Below, one piece after another: positions 14,749 through 22,586 of a stretch of 23,894 bases of DNA. The stretch comes from CAYRFF01 sp964436125. GTDB taxonomy: Bacteria; Bacteroidota; Bacteroidia; Chitinophagales; Saprospiraceae. The notes under the pieces were generated by a model. The model ran no database searches and was not told the origin of the DNA. It worked only from the letters and a program-made list of their open reading frames with translations. Position numbers and translations under genes: made by a program. Location of the stretch: NCBI GenBank assembly GCA_964436125.1, contig CAYTBT010000037.1, forward strand, positions 1 through 23,894. Direction: 5' to 3'. The first letter of the stretch is position 1. Every line of letters starts with the position of its first letter.

Positions 14749-15474
14749 TTAAAAATTACCATTTCTCGCCATGCAATCAATCAGACCTATCGACGCATCC
14801 TCCATTTTATTCACGATGCTGTCGATCTTTGAGACGATATAATTGTAAAAAATCTGCAGGATAATCGCTACTATAAGTCCGAATACCGTTGTCAGTAGCG
14901 CGACTTTAATCCCGCCGGCAACGATGGATGGCGATATTTCCCCCACTGCCTCAATCCTGTCAAATGCGATGATCATTCCCACCACGGTTCCCAGGAATCC
15001 GAGCATCGGTGCTAGTGAGATGAAAAGCGAGATCCACACGAGTCCTTTCTCCATTAATCCCATCTGCACGCTGCCGTAAGAAACGATTGCCCGCTCTACC
15101 GCTTCGGGCCCTTTTTCCGCATTGTTCAAGCCCTCGTAGAGTACGCTGGCTGCCGGCCCGGAAGTGGACTTACACACTTCCATGGCGCCGTCCACACTTC
15201 CTTCTGCGAGCTCCTTGTCGATCCGTGCGAGAAGTTTATCGGTATTGGTAGTGGCGATATTCAACGTGATGATACGCTCAATGCAGAATGCCAGACCGAT
15301 AATCAGGCAGATGAGAATTGGGCTCATAAATTTATAATTACCGGCGATAAATTGTTCTTTTAAGGTCTGGAACATTGTCGGTGATTGTATTGCAGCTTGC
15401 GCAAATATCTGTACGCTACCCAGATATGAGCTGACTGCCCATACTGCCATCAGTGCCGTCATTTTTCTTACCAT
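14749..15474 (-). CDS. exbB: MotA/TolQ/ExbB proton channel family protein
   Basis: This is a 241-aa ExbB/TolQ protein, the membrane scaffold of the proton-driven motor that powers TonB. An N-terminal hydrophobic segment (residues 6-27) may be a signal or extra helix, as in other Bacteroidota ExbB. Next come a helix at about 49-70 (SPILICLIIGLAFCIER) and a cytoplasmic domain with VLYEGLNNAEKGPEAVERAI. Two long helices carry the family signature: ISLAPMLGFLGTVVGMIIAF and GGIKVALLTTVFGLIVAIIL. It is first in a four-gene operon. Base composition here is visibly richer in G and C than in neighbouring genes. A start at the internal ATG four codons in (15462) is also possible. Confidence 0.95.
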   Translation of the reverse strand: MVRKMTALMAVWAVSSYLGSVQIFAQAAIQSPTMFQTLKEQFIAGNYKFMSPILICLIIGLAFCIERIITLNIATTNTDKLLARIDKELAEGSVDGAMEVCKSTSGPAASVLYEGLNNAEKGPEAVERAIVSYGSVQMGLMEKGLVWISLFISLAPMLGFLGTVVGMIIAFDRIEAVGEISPSIVAGGIKVALLTTVFGLIVAIILQIFYNYIVSKIDSIVNKMEDASIGLIDCMARNGNF

Positions 15475-15520
15475 AGGGAATAGTTGACTGAAGTATTCTA
15501 TGCTATAATTCTATTAAAAG

Positions 15521-15608
15521 CGGAGAGTGAGGGATTCGAACCCTCGATACCCGGTTAGAGTATACACGCTTTCCAAGCGTGCGCCTTAAGCCACTCGGCC
15601 AACTCTCC
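15521..15608 (-). tRNA. tRNA-Ser (GGA anticodon)
   Basis: An 88-nt class II tRNA on the minus strand. The acceptor arms are GGAGAGT and ACTCTCC with discriminator G, as expected for serine. The anticodon stem is ACGCT/AGCGT-like around loop TTGGAAA, giving GGA. A long variable arm (TACTCTAACCGGGTA) and the T-arm GGGTTCGAATCCC follow. CCA is not encoded. The mature 3' end lies 46 nt before the exbB start in the same direction, so readthrough into the operon is possible. No clear promoter was found upstream. Confidence 0.93.
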
Positions 15609-15955
15609 ATATATTACCGTATCGATGCCTGTCTCCCTGAGCATCATTCCCCTTAATAGGTGATTCTTATCAGGTTAATTTATGCACTTTCAGAAGGAAA
15701 GTGCTCCGTGAAATTGCATCGACTGTATTTTATAACGCTATCGGGCAGCGCATCTTTTAAAACGAGCGCGAAAAGTATAAAATTTTATCCTCAATACCAC
15801 AAAATAATAGGATTATTTCACCTTTTCTATTTTTCTTTTTTCCCCAAATAGCTAGCCATTCAATTGCAACAATAATAAACCTAGTGTAAGGATTGTTTTA
15901 CATCTATAGTATGAACACTTGTATATTCCTGTACAAGGAATCAATATTGTTATTC
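15609..15955. other. Intergenic stretch between tRNA-Ser and mscS
   Basis: No gene is supported. A 63-codon plus-strand frame here has no visible family features. A small hairpin ATTCCT/AGGAAT (15925-15930, 15936-15941) lies 15 nt past the mscS stop and may be a weak terminator. Confidence 0.55.
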
Positions 15956-16843
15956 TTACTGTTGAGGCTTATCCAATGTCGAATTTCCTATAGGTACATG
16001 CTCGAGCTCAACACCTACAGGAATAGGAATAGAAATATTTACTGTATCAAATGCTTCTTTAACAGCTATAATTGCCTCGGAACGTGATAACCACAGGTCT
16101 TGGTTGCTGTGATATTCAATCCATACCTGCGCAGTAAATTCAATAGAGCTGTCACCAAATTCATAAAAATGTACCTTAATTTCCCTTTCTTTGAGTCTAT
16201 TGGGAATATCTTCTAGCGCATTTAATGCAAGTTGCTGAATTTGACGCAAGTCCTCCTCATAATGAACCCGATAGGATAATTCTAGCCTGCGTTTACCGGT
16301 ATAATAACGGTTTTTAATCGCATTCTCCATAACGATTTTATTGGGAATGACAATATATTCACCTTGGGGTGATATTATTTCAGTATCGCGTAAATTAATT
16401 TCTTTTACCTCGCCTTCTGAGCCATCAACGACAATCCTATCACCTACTTCAAATGGCGATCTGATAGCCAAGATTATTCCCGAAATAAAATTAGTTGTGA
16501 TGTCTTTTAAAGCAAATCCGAGTGCCAGCCCCAGGATTCCCAATCCCGCGAGAAAGGATTTTACCGTGCCATTTAAACTCATCACCCGCAATGCTATCAT
16601 AATTCCCGCAAAGAGGATAAGTACATATAATATTGTTCCCATCAAGTTAATAATCACCTCTTTATGCGTAAGCCTTTTCAGCATCCGCTTTACAGAACGT
16701 GTTATGATGCGTCCGATAATCGCAAATAAAATGATGATGACGATAGCGAGGACAAAGTTAGGAAGCATTTTTACCATAACTTCATACCAGTTCTCTAGCG
16801 TATTCATTGTGAGATCTATGACGTTCAACGTTTTCTCTTCCAT
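15956..16843 (-). CDS. Small-conductance mechanosensitive channel (MscS family)
   Basis: This is a 295-aa MscS-type channel that opens under membrane tension to release solutes on osmotic downshock. Transmembrane helices lie at about residues 27-47 and 63-87. The third, pore-lining helix (about 90-118) has the expected glycine/alanine pattern: AGLGILGLALGFALKDITTN. The beta domain follows with SPFEVGDRIVVDGSEGEVKEI and IVIPNKIVMENAIKNRY, then the alpha/beta C-terminal cytoplasmic domain. Length matches the minimal three-helix MscS class. The gene stands alone on the minus strand, with a -7-like element upstream. Confidence 0.95.
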   Translation of the reverse strand: MEEKTLNVIDLTMNTLENWYEVMVKMLPNFVLAIVIIILFAIIGRIITRSVKRMLKRLTHKEVIINLMGTILYVLILFAGIMIALRVMSLNGTVKSFLAGLGILGLALGFALKDITTNFISGIILAIRSPFEVGDRIVVDGSEGEVKEINLRDTEIISPQGEYIVIPNKIVMENAIKNRYYTGKRRLELSYRVHYEEDLRQIQQLALNALEDIPNRLKEREIKVHFYEFGDSSIEFTAQVWIEYHSNQDLWLSRSEAIIAVKEAFDTVNISIPIPVGVELEHVPIGNSTLDKPQQ

Positions 16844-16918
16844 TAATTTTATCGTTTTATATGAATTAATTTATTCATCGCTTATCGATAAGGGGCTTTC
16901 ATACTCGTTCTCAGCTCA

Positions 16919-16926
16919 CAAATATA
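16919..16926 (-). promoter_or_regulatory. Possible -7 element upstream of mscS
   Basis: TATATTTG on the minus strand (16926 to 16919) matches the TAnnTTTG element exactly and would give a leader of about 70 nt. No TTTG or TTG is found at the proper distance upstream, so it is only a partial promoter match. Confidence 0.4.
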
Positions 16927-17093
16927 AGAGAAATGATGCTAGCCTGTTTATTTATATTTCTTTAATTATTAAGCTTCCGCAAATGCCATTCCTCGCGGCC
17001 TCTATAAAACCATTGAAAATTTAGGAATTGAAGCTGGGAATTTTTAAATTTTTTGTGTCCCGTCTCTTCTTGCTCTTTTAAATAGGAGATTTC

Positions 17094-18179
17094 TCATTGG
17101 AGGAAACGCGCATGGCCGATTATATATTCAAGCTTCTGCATTTTATTTCGCTTCTTTTGCCCAGGAGCAAGTAAGAATGCTTCTAGAAGACATAATTTAT
17201 TATCACCTCTGAAGTGATAGACATAAGTTACAAATGTCCCTCCCATAAAATCTGCAGTCATTTCCCATATTCCCCGTAACACATAGATTGCAGTGTCTTC
17301 AACTTGCAGGGTTTCCATAATTAAAGGGAGATCTTCATCATTAATGCGCATATATGAACCATTACTGTTTCCTTTTATATATAACTGCGTTATTTCATTC
17401 ATCCACGACTTAAAATAGGCTTTACTTAACTGGTCAGTGGATGTGAAGTCTCTTCCAGCTACGAGAATTGAATAAACGCCATTCTCTTTATTATTGCGAT
17501 ACCAGCCGAAAGAATCGTTCTGAATTGCTTTTTGATATCCTTTAGGAAGTGAGAGAACGACTCCGAGCTTTTGTTTAATATCTTCAATTAATACATTATT
17601 CTTCCCACCTTGATAAAGCTCTTTATTGATATATGATGAATAAAACTTTTTAATCTTTCCTGAGATTGAAGTTGCATAGCTCATAAATGCTTGTTCAAGC
17701 GCTTCTTTATCTCGCCCGATAATGTATATAATGAGCTGCCCATAGGCCCATAAATCCTGCTCAACTCTTACTGTGTAGTTTTTATCTGTAGGAATAAACA
17801 AGCTATCGCCCCTTTCTCTCACTAACCAGTCAGGAATTAATGCTTTATCACCGGTCAGATTTACAAAAGATATATAAACACGCAGCTTGTTGATTAAGGC
17901 TGTTTTCTTGAATTCCTCGGGTGAGATATATCGGAGATCATACTGTGGTTCCGGACTTAAAAGAATGGGGTATGCTTTCCCTAGAACATTACGTACACTA
18001 TCCCCCAGCCTTCCTTGCCATAATTTTTTATCCATGAGGATATTGACTTGATTCAACGGCCCAAATGCAAGCCCTTTATCTGTCCATTGCTTGCCCTTGT
18101 TTTCTGAACAAGCTGATAAGCAAGTAATTAAAAGCACAAGGCTCAACAGAAAGAAAGTTGAAAATTTCCTGTGGTTCAT
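17094..18179 (-). CDS. DUF4837 family lipoprotein
   Basis: From the ATG at 18179 this is a 361-aa protein with a lipoprotein signal: a basic start (MNHRKF), a hydrophobic stretch, and lipobox L-S-A-C with C24 as the lipidated residue. The remainder matches the DUF4837 family of Bacteroidota lipoproteins: GPLNQVNILMDKKLWQGRLGDSVRNVLG early, then RVEQDLWAYGQLIIYI, LSLPKGYQKAIQNDSFGWYR, and near the end GIWEMTADFMGGTFVTYVYH. The function of the family is not known; anchoring in the envelope is expected. An in-frame GTG at 18197 would add six residues ahead of the signal peptide and is less likely. DoxX lies upstream in the same direction, 153 bp away. Confidence 0.88.
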   Translation of the reverse strand: MNHRKFSTFFLLSLVLLITCLSACSENKGKQWTDKGLAFGPLNQVNILMDKKLWQGRLGDSVRNVLGKAYPILLSPEPQYDLRYISPEEFKKTALINKLRVYISFVNLTGDKALIPDWLVRERGDSLFIPTDKNYTVRVEQDLWAYGQLIIYIIGRDKEALEQAFMSYATSISGKIKKFYSSYINKELYQGGKNNVLIEDIKQKLGVVLSLPKGYQKAIQNDSFGWYRNNKENGVYSILVAGRDFTSTDQLSKAYFKSWMNEITQLYIKGNSNGSYMRINDEDLPLIMETLQVEDTAIYVLRGIWEMTADFMGGTFVTYVYHFRGDNKLCLLEAFLLAPGQKKRNKMQKLEYIIGHARFLQ

Positions 18180-18268
18180 TTTTTCGTATTGATTCACATA
18201 GAATAATTTATGCTTAATGCATTAGCCACGATGTCATGTAGTAATATATACTTCTTTTACAGCGTTTT

Positions 18269-18296
18269 TAAACCTAATCCTACCGGATAACAGCAA
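18269..18296 (-). promoter_or_regulatory. Possible promoter of the DUF4837 gene
   Basis: On the minus strand TTG (18296-18294), 17 nt, then TAGGTTTA (18276-18269). The spacing is slightly short and the last -7 base differs from consensus. Confidence 0.3.
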
Positions 18297-18332
18297 GGAC
18301 TTTCTAGGATAAAGACTTTAGACTTTTCAATA

Positions 18333-18737
18333 TTACTTTTTCTGTGCGATTAAGCTTAAAGCAAATGCTCCTCCCGATGCCGCAAATACAGAATAATCAA
18401 TCGGCGCCTTAACATTCAGAAAAAATCCCATTGCAAGCCCGAAGCTTAAAAGTAGAAATCCGGTACAAGCTGCTACAAATGGCGTTTTATAATTACTTAA
18501 TAAAGCGATACCGAGGACTATTTCACAGAAAGTTGCTACAGCTCCTAATGTATTTATGAGGCTTTCCGGTACCCATGGATTAAGCTGCTGTGTATATGCG
18601 ATAAAGTTCTCCCAATTTCCCCATGCCGATAATCTATCGCTCCATAAGCCAAATCTGTCCGCAACCGCAGAAAGAAGCCCGGCACTTAAGGCAATCCGCA
18701 AGAACCACTCGACTATTTTCCATTGTAATTTTTTCAT
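18333..18737 (-). CDS. DoxX-like integral membrane protein
   Basis: This 134-aa membrane protein has about four helices and the pattern of the DoxX-like family: an N-terminal helix WFLRIALSAGLLSAVADRFG followed by LWSDRLSAWGNWENF, then helices around VATFCEIVLGIALLSNY, FVAACTGFLLLSFGLAMG and ASGGAFALSLIA. DoxX-type proteins are small quinone- or thiol-stress-related membrane proteins. The precise function of this subgroup is not established. The ATG start gives a normal N-terminus. It is transcribed toward the DUF4837 gene and divergently from the histidine kinase. Confidence 0.82.
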   Translation of the reverse strand: MKKLQWKIVEWFLRIALSAGLLSAVADRFGLWSDRLSAWGNWENFIAYTQQLNPWVPESLINTLGAVATFCEIVLGIALLSNYKTPFVAACTGFLLLSFGLAMGFFLNVKAPIDYSVFAASGGAFALSLIAQKK

Positions 18738-18861
18738 GACTTCTCCCTTAATTATAAGGATATAAGCACTATTCTATGCAAAGGGTTTATTGATTTAAAC
18801 GTTCTTTTGAGCCTTTTTATGAGACATCGTGGTTCATTCTTGATTGAATAGATAAACTTAT

Positions 18862-18883
18862 AGGAAGATTACGTAATCTTCCT
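18862..18883. promoter_or_regulatory. 22-bp perfect palindrome, possible operator or hairpin
   Basis: AGGAAGATTAC followed by its exact reverse complement GTAATCTTCCT gives a perfect palindrome. An outer pair, GATAAA (18851-18856) and TTTATC (18883-18888), could extend a hairpin. It lies between two divergent promoters, not after a gene, which favours a regulator-binding site over a terminator. This is inference from position. Confidence 0.5.
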
Positions 18884-18979
18884 TTATCTGTACACCATTA
18901 TCCAGCTATGAATTGCTTGTATAAGAATTCCGCTTAAAAAGTGGCTGAAAACTTATGGTTGTATTTTATCTTCATAAAA

Positions 18980-19011
18980 TTTGGATAACCCCATATAGTT
19001 TAATAACTTTA
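18980..19011 (+). promoter_or_regulatory. Promoter of the TPR histidine kinase gene
   Basis: TTTG (18980-18983), 20 nt, then TAACTTTA (19004-19011), with seven of eight bases fitting spacing and consensus. Transcription would begin near 19018, leaving about 60 nt before the proposed CTG start at 19078. Confidence 0.55.
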
Positions 19012-19077
19012 GGATCGATTATATGCCGGAATTTTGGAGCTTGTTTATTCATGCACCGATTCATTTAAATTGATACC

Positions 19078-21099
19078 CTGAAGATATTCATAACAATATT
19101 TCCTCTAATCTTGATTTATACGTTGTGTAAATCACAATCAGTTTTGTCATCTGTTTCCGTAGAAGAAGGGATGGAGGGCCTGAACTCGCTGGAAGAGCGA
19201 TACCAATATATAGATTCAATAGATCTTCACAGGAATTTTCATGTTGACTCTCTCTATGCTTCTATGCTGAATGATATTATCAACGATAAAATAGAGAAAG
19301 GCGATACTGGGGATATTCTACCTTTGTCAGTTTCCCTTATGAACTATTATTATTCACCTCTGGGAGAACCGGATTCTATAATTCATTTATACCGAAGGTT
19401 ACAAGCTTATGTGGAAAGGCATTCATCTACGGATATTGCAGATGTTATTGTATGCTTATCTGATGCTTATTATGCTATGGGAAAACTAGAAAAATCACTT
19501 GATATCTTAAATAGAGCACTTGATGTGTATCGGATAGAAGGAGACTCGAGTTATAGGCGGTATGCACGATCTTATTTAGATGCTGCACAGACAGCAAGTC
19601 TACTTGGAAAATATAATCTTGCTATCCGTGAATATGAATCGGCAAAATCTTTGTTTAGATTTCAATCTGATACAATTCATCTGTTGTGGGCAAGTTATGG
19701 ACAGAGTGTTTTACTCAGCAAGCTGAACCTCTTTGAAAAAGCAGCTGAATTAAGACAATATATCTTGAAGAATATACCGCGGAATAATGCAGAAAGTGTA
19801 GTGTTTTCTACCTATAGTGCAATTGTTGCAGATTCACAACACAATGAGAGGTATGAAAGGGCATTGAACTATGGTCGTAGAATGATCGATCTTCTTGATT
19901 CCCTTCAGAAATTTGAGTATTATTTTACCGCATATATCGGAATGACTCGCTCTTTTATCGGAATCGGAGAAATTGATTCAGCATATAAGTACTTTCATTT
20001 ACTCGATAAACGCACAGACACAAATAAACTATTTGGAATTTATGATATCCAGTATAACATTCTTGATGCCGGTCTTGCAATAGAAAGTGGTGATTTACAT
20101 TCTGCACAATCAATACTGAAGAATAAATTACCTCCTGTTGATAGCATTCAAGCTGAGGTAGGGAAGATTAACGTGCTTTACCTACAATATGGCATAGATA
20201 CGAGTACAATGAATTATAAAGGGGCGGTTCAGGACTTACAGAGGATTTCACTACTTATGGATTCTATTCATCAACAGATAATTAGGAATCAATTTACTTA
20301 TTATCAGACACTATTCCAGTCAAGCAAGAAAAAGCGAGAAATTGCAGAGCAAGATGCTGCGATTGCACAACTTCAATTAGAGAAGAGGAAACAGCTTATA
20401 CTATGGGTAATAATTATTGGAAGTCTTATCCTTGCCGGTGGCCTATTCTATTTATTAAAAGAGAAACGAAATGCCGAGAAAAGGCATAAACTACAGGAAG
20501 AATTCAGTAGAAAACTCCTCAATGCTCAAGAAGAAGAAAGAAAACGCATTTCAAGAGAATTACATGATAGCGTAGGGCAGAGCCTTGTCCTTATAAAGAA
20601 TAAAATCAGGCTGGGAGATGATAAAACTACAACATCATTGATAAAGAGAACCCTCGATGAGGTCCGATATGTTTCAAGAGGCCTGCATCCGTATAGCCTG
20701 GAACAACTTGGCTTAACAGAGGCGATAAATCATCTTGTCAGGGAAGCAGAGAATAATTCAGATATTTTTTTTGATGTGAGCCTGGAGCCTATCGACGATC
20801 TACTTCCTATTGAACATGAACTTAATGTGTATCGGATAATTCAGGAAGCTTTGTCCAATGTCTTGAAGCATTCTCATGCTGAAGCCGCTAAACTGATCAT
20901 CCGAAAAGAAGTCAAGCATATCAATGTTAAGGTGATTGATTATGGAAGGGGATTTGATCTGACACAGCAGAAAAACATCTTGACGAGCCTCGGAATGCAG
21001 ACCTTAAAAGAAAGAACCAGGATTTCTCGTGGTAAGATTGCGATTTCTTCTGAGAAAGGCCAAGGAACGATAATCGATGTATCTTTCCCATACTCATAA
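19078..21099 (+). CDS. TPR sensor histidine kinase (HisKA_3 / HATPase_c)
   Basis: This membrane-bound sensor kinase is of the NarX/DesK-like class. From the proposed CTG start at 19078 it is 673 aa. Residues 1-21 (KIFITIFPLILIYTLCKSQS after the initiator) form a signal peptide. A sensor region of tetratricopeptide-like repeats runs to about residue 390, for example IVCLSDAYYAMGKLEKSLDI. One transmembrane helix (LILWVIIIGSLILAGGLFYL) follows. The HisKA_3 domain has phosphoacceptor H496 in SRELHDSVGQSL. The ATPase domain has N-box EALSNVLKHSHA, G1 DYGRGFDL and G2 LGMQTLKERTR. No ATG precedes the signal peptide; an in-frame stop lies at 19066. A start at TTG 19111 (662 aa) would cut the signal peptide in half. 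Confidence 0.88.
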   Translation: MKIFITIFPLILIYTLCKSQSVLSSVSVEEGMEGLNSLEERYQYIDSIDLHRNFHVDSLYASMLNDIINDKIEKGDTGDILPLSVSLMNYYYSPLGEPDSIIHLYRRLQAYVERHSSTDIADVIVCLSDAYYAMGKLEKSLDILNRALDVYRIEGDSSYRRYARSYLDAAQTASLLGKYNLAIREYESAKSLFRFQSDTIHLLWASYGQSVLLSKLNLFEKAAELRQYILKNIPRNNAESVVFSTYSAIVADSQHNERYERALNYGRRMIDLLDSLQKFEYYFTAYIGMTRSFIGIGEIDSAYKYFHLLDKRTDTNKLFGIYDIQYNILDAGLAIESGDLHSAQSILKNKLPPVDSIQAEVGKINVLYLQYGIDTSTMNYKGAVQDLQRISLLMDSIHQQIIRNQFTYYQTLFQSSKKKREIAEQDAAIAQLQLEKRKQLILWVIIIGSLILAGGLFYLLKEKRNAEKRHKLQEEFSRKLLNAQEEERKRISRELHDSVGQSLVLIKNKIRLGDDKTTTSLIKRTLDEVRYVSRGLHPYSLEQLGLTEAINHLVREAENNSDIFFDVSLEPIDDLLPIEHELNVYRIIQEALSNVLKHSHAEAAKLIIRKEVKHINVKVIDYGRGFDLTQQKNILTSLGMQTLKERTRISRGKIAISSEKGQGTIIDVSFPYS

Positions 21100-21317
21100 A
21101 TACTAGGATAAGTGCAATTTTTCGATGAGCTGATAAATGGCAGGATAAAGATCTCTTCCCACACCACATAAAGCTAAAAAGTATGATATTTTCTTAAAAT
21201 TCTATTAAAATAGGCCGTTCTGATAGGTAGAAGACAACTTTTCTTGGAACATTGACGTAATAATAGCGTATTTTTAAATACATTAGCAGCCTTAAAAATA
21301 TTTACATATCTAAAATC

Positions 21318-21944
21318 ATGAAAAATATGAAAAAGATAAGCTTTCTTATTGTTGTTTTCTTTGTAGCATTGACTGCTTGCACTTATGGTCAAGTTCAAGA
21401 TACAGGAAGCGATAAGACAAAAAAAGTTGAGAAGCAAGAGGTTAAGAAAACCACCGTGGAAACAATTGAGAAAACACCGACAAAAATGAAGAAAAAAGCC
21501 GTTAAGAAAGCGGCTAAGAAGGTAGCGAAAAAACCAGCGCCTAAAAAATCTCCCAAACAGCTGAAGAGAATTAATGATTTTGCCGATGCAGCAGTTGACT
21601 ACATTAATACCAAGGCTGAAGAAAATGATGGCTATTATGTCATGAAAGATGAGGAAACAGGAAAAACACTTCACCTGAAACTGATAAAAGTGCACAGAGA
21701 GCACCTTTATAAGCAGAGAGGTGGATATTATTGTGGTTGTGCTGACTTTAAAGCTAAGGACGGTACATTGTATGATCTCGATTTTAACATGAAACGAGAT
21801 GCTTCAGGAAAATTTGTCATGTCTAGTGAGCCGGTTGTACATAAGGTAAATGGTGAACCGCGATATACATGGTATAAAGATCATGGAACATGGCATAAGG
21901 ATCCTACCGGGAAGTATAAAGGGAATGAACATCCTGCGCATTAA
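21318..21944 (+). CDS. Secreted lysine/alanine-rich lipoprotein of unknown function
   Basis: This 208-aa protein starts with a hydrophobic signal ending in a lipobox-like L-T-A-C (C21), so it is probably a lipoprotein; cleavage after TYGQ by ordinary signal peptidase is the alternative. Residues about 30-80 are strongly basic and low in complexity (KKKAVKKAAKKVAKKPAPKK), resembling histone H1-like tails. The remaining about 125 residues form an apparent globular domain: RINDFADAAVDYINTKAEE, GYYVMKDEETGKTLHLKLIK, YYCGCADFKAKDGTLYDLDF, and a tryptophan- and histidine-rich end TWYKDHGTWHKDPTGKYKG. I do not recognise the domain. It stands alone, with a good terminator downstream. A second ATG at 21327 is a possible start. 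Confidence 0.82.
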   Translation: MKNMKKISFLIVVFFVALTACTYGQVQDTGSDKTKKVEKQEVKKTTVETIEKTPTKMKKKAVKKAAKKVAKKPAPKKSPKQLKRINDFADAAVDYINTKAEENDGYYVMKDEETGKTLHLKLIKVHREHLYKQRGGYYCGCADFKAKDGTLYDLDFNMKRDASGKFVMSSEPVVHKVNGEPRYTWYKDHGTWHKDPTGKYKGNEHPAH

Positions 21945-21973
21945 TCTCAGGTAGAAAGATTTAATAAAACTTT

Positions 21974-22003
21974 AAAGGGCAGATAGAAATATGTGCCCTT
22001 TTT
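21974..22003 (+). terminator. Intrinsic terminator of the KA-rich lipoprotein gene
   Basis: AAAGGGCA (21974-21981) and TGCCCTTT (21994-22001) form an 8-bp stem that runs straight into T's ending at 22003, about 30 nt after the stop codon. Confidence 0.85.
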
Positions 22004-22186
22004 CATTTCTTCCATTTTTTATAGGTCGCTGTTGTAAATCGTATATTCTCTGATTTTACGGCAATTCTACGCCATTTCTCGGAATGATTCAGGATTTTCT
22101 AGAGGAATCCACTTGCGTCAAATGCTATTCTAAGAGCTAAATTATGCCTCGGGAGGACGCAATCTCATTTGCGGAAGCATATATAT

Positions 22187-22218
22187 TTTGGTTATTACAG
22201 CAGAAAGGCTTACCTTTG
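22187..22218 (+). promoter_or_regulatory. Promoter of the rplU-rpmA operon
   Basis: TTTG (22187-22190), 20 nt, then TACCTTTG (22211-22218) is a perfect match to the Bacteroidota promoter pattern. The leader to the rplU ATG would be about 33 nt. Confidence 0.85.
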
Positions 22219-22258
22219 CGCACCTTAAATTGATTTTTTAACAAAAGAAGAATAAAAC

Positions 22259-22567
22259 ATGTACGCAATAGTAACCATTGCCGGTCAGCAGTTTAAAGTC
22301 GAGGAAGGTCAGGAGATCTTCGTCCACCGGCTGGATGCAAATGAAGGTGATTCTTTGGACTTCAGTGATGTTCATCTTGTTGATAGAGATGGCGAGGTGT
22401 CAATCGGCACACCATTTACCGGAGGTACCGTAAATACAGAAGTTCTGGAACACGTCAAGGGAGACAAAGTCATTGTCTTTAAGAAGAAACGACGAAAAGG
22501 ATATCGCAAGAAGAATGGACACAGACAACAGTTTACTAAACTGAGGATTAATTCAATTTCTGCTTAA
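22259..22567 (+). CDS. rplU: 50S ribosomal protein L21
   Basis: This is a 102-aa L21, a 23S rRNA-binding protein of the large subunit. It begins MYAIVTIAGQQFKVEEGQEI and ends with the conserved basic block KVIVFKKKRRKGYRKKNGHR followed by QQFTKLRINSIS. The length is the bare core of the family. In several Bacteroidota L21 has a C-terminal extension (lysine/alanine-rich or helix-hairpin-helix), and this one has none. The ATG follows a leader with an A-rich binding region. rpmA follows after 19 bp, the standard pairing. Confidence 0.97.
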   Translation: MYAIVTIAGQQFKVEEGQEIFVHRLDANEGDSLDFSDVHLVDRDGEVSIGTPFTGGTVNTEVLEHVKGDKVIVFKKKRRKGYRKKNGHRQQFTKLRINSISA

Positions 22568-22586
22568 AACGTAAAAATATTTTAAC

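Larger units (their letters stand above)
18738..19077. other. Divergent intergenic region between doxX-like and kinase genes
   Basis: No gene. It holds a 22-bp perfect palindrome (18862-18883) and the promoter of the histidine kinase (18980-19011). Confidence 0.6.
21945..22258. other. Intergenic region with terminator and rplU promoter
   Basis: No gene. The left end holds a terminator (21974-22003) and the right end the rplU promoter (22187-22218). Confidence 0.7.

Noticed and set aside
16341..17024. 227-codon plus-strand frame opposite mscS
   Set aside because: Most of it is the complement of the MscS coding sequence, whose family match is unambiguous; the frame has low-complexity Ile/Ser/Thr-rich composition typical of antisense frames.
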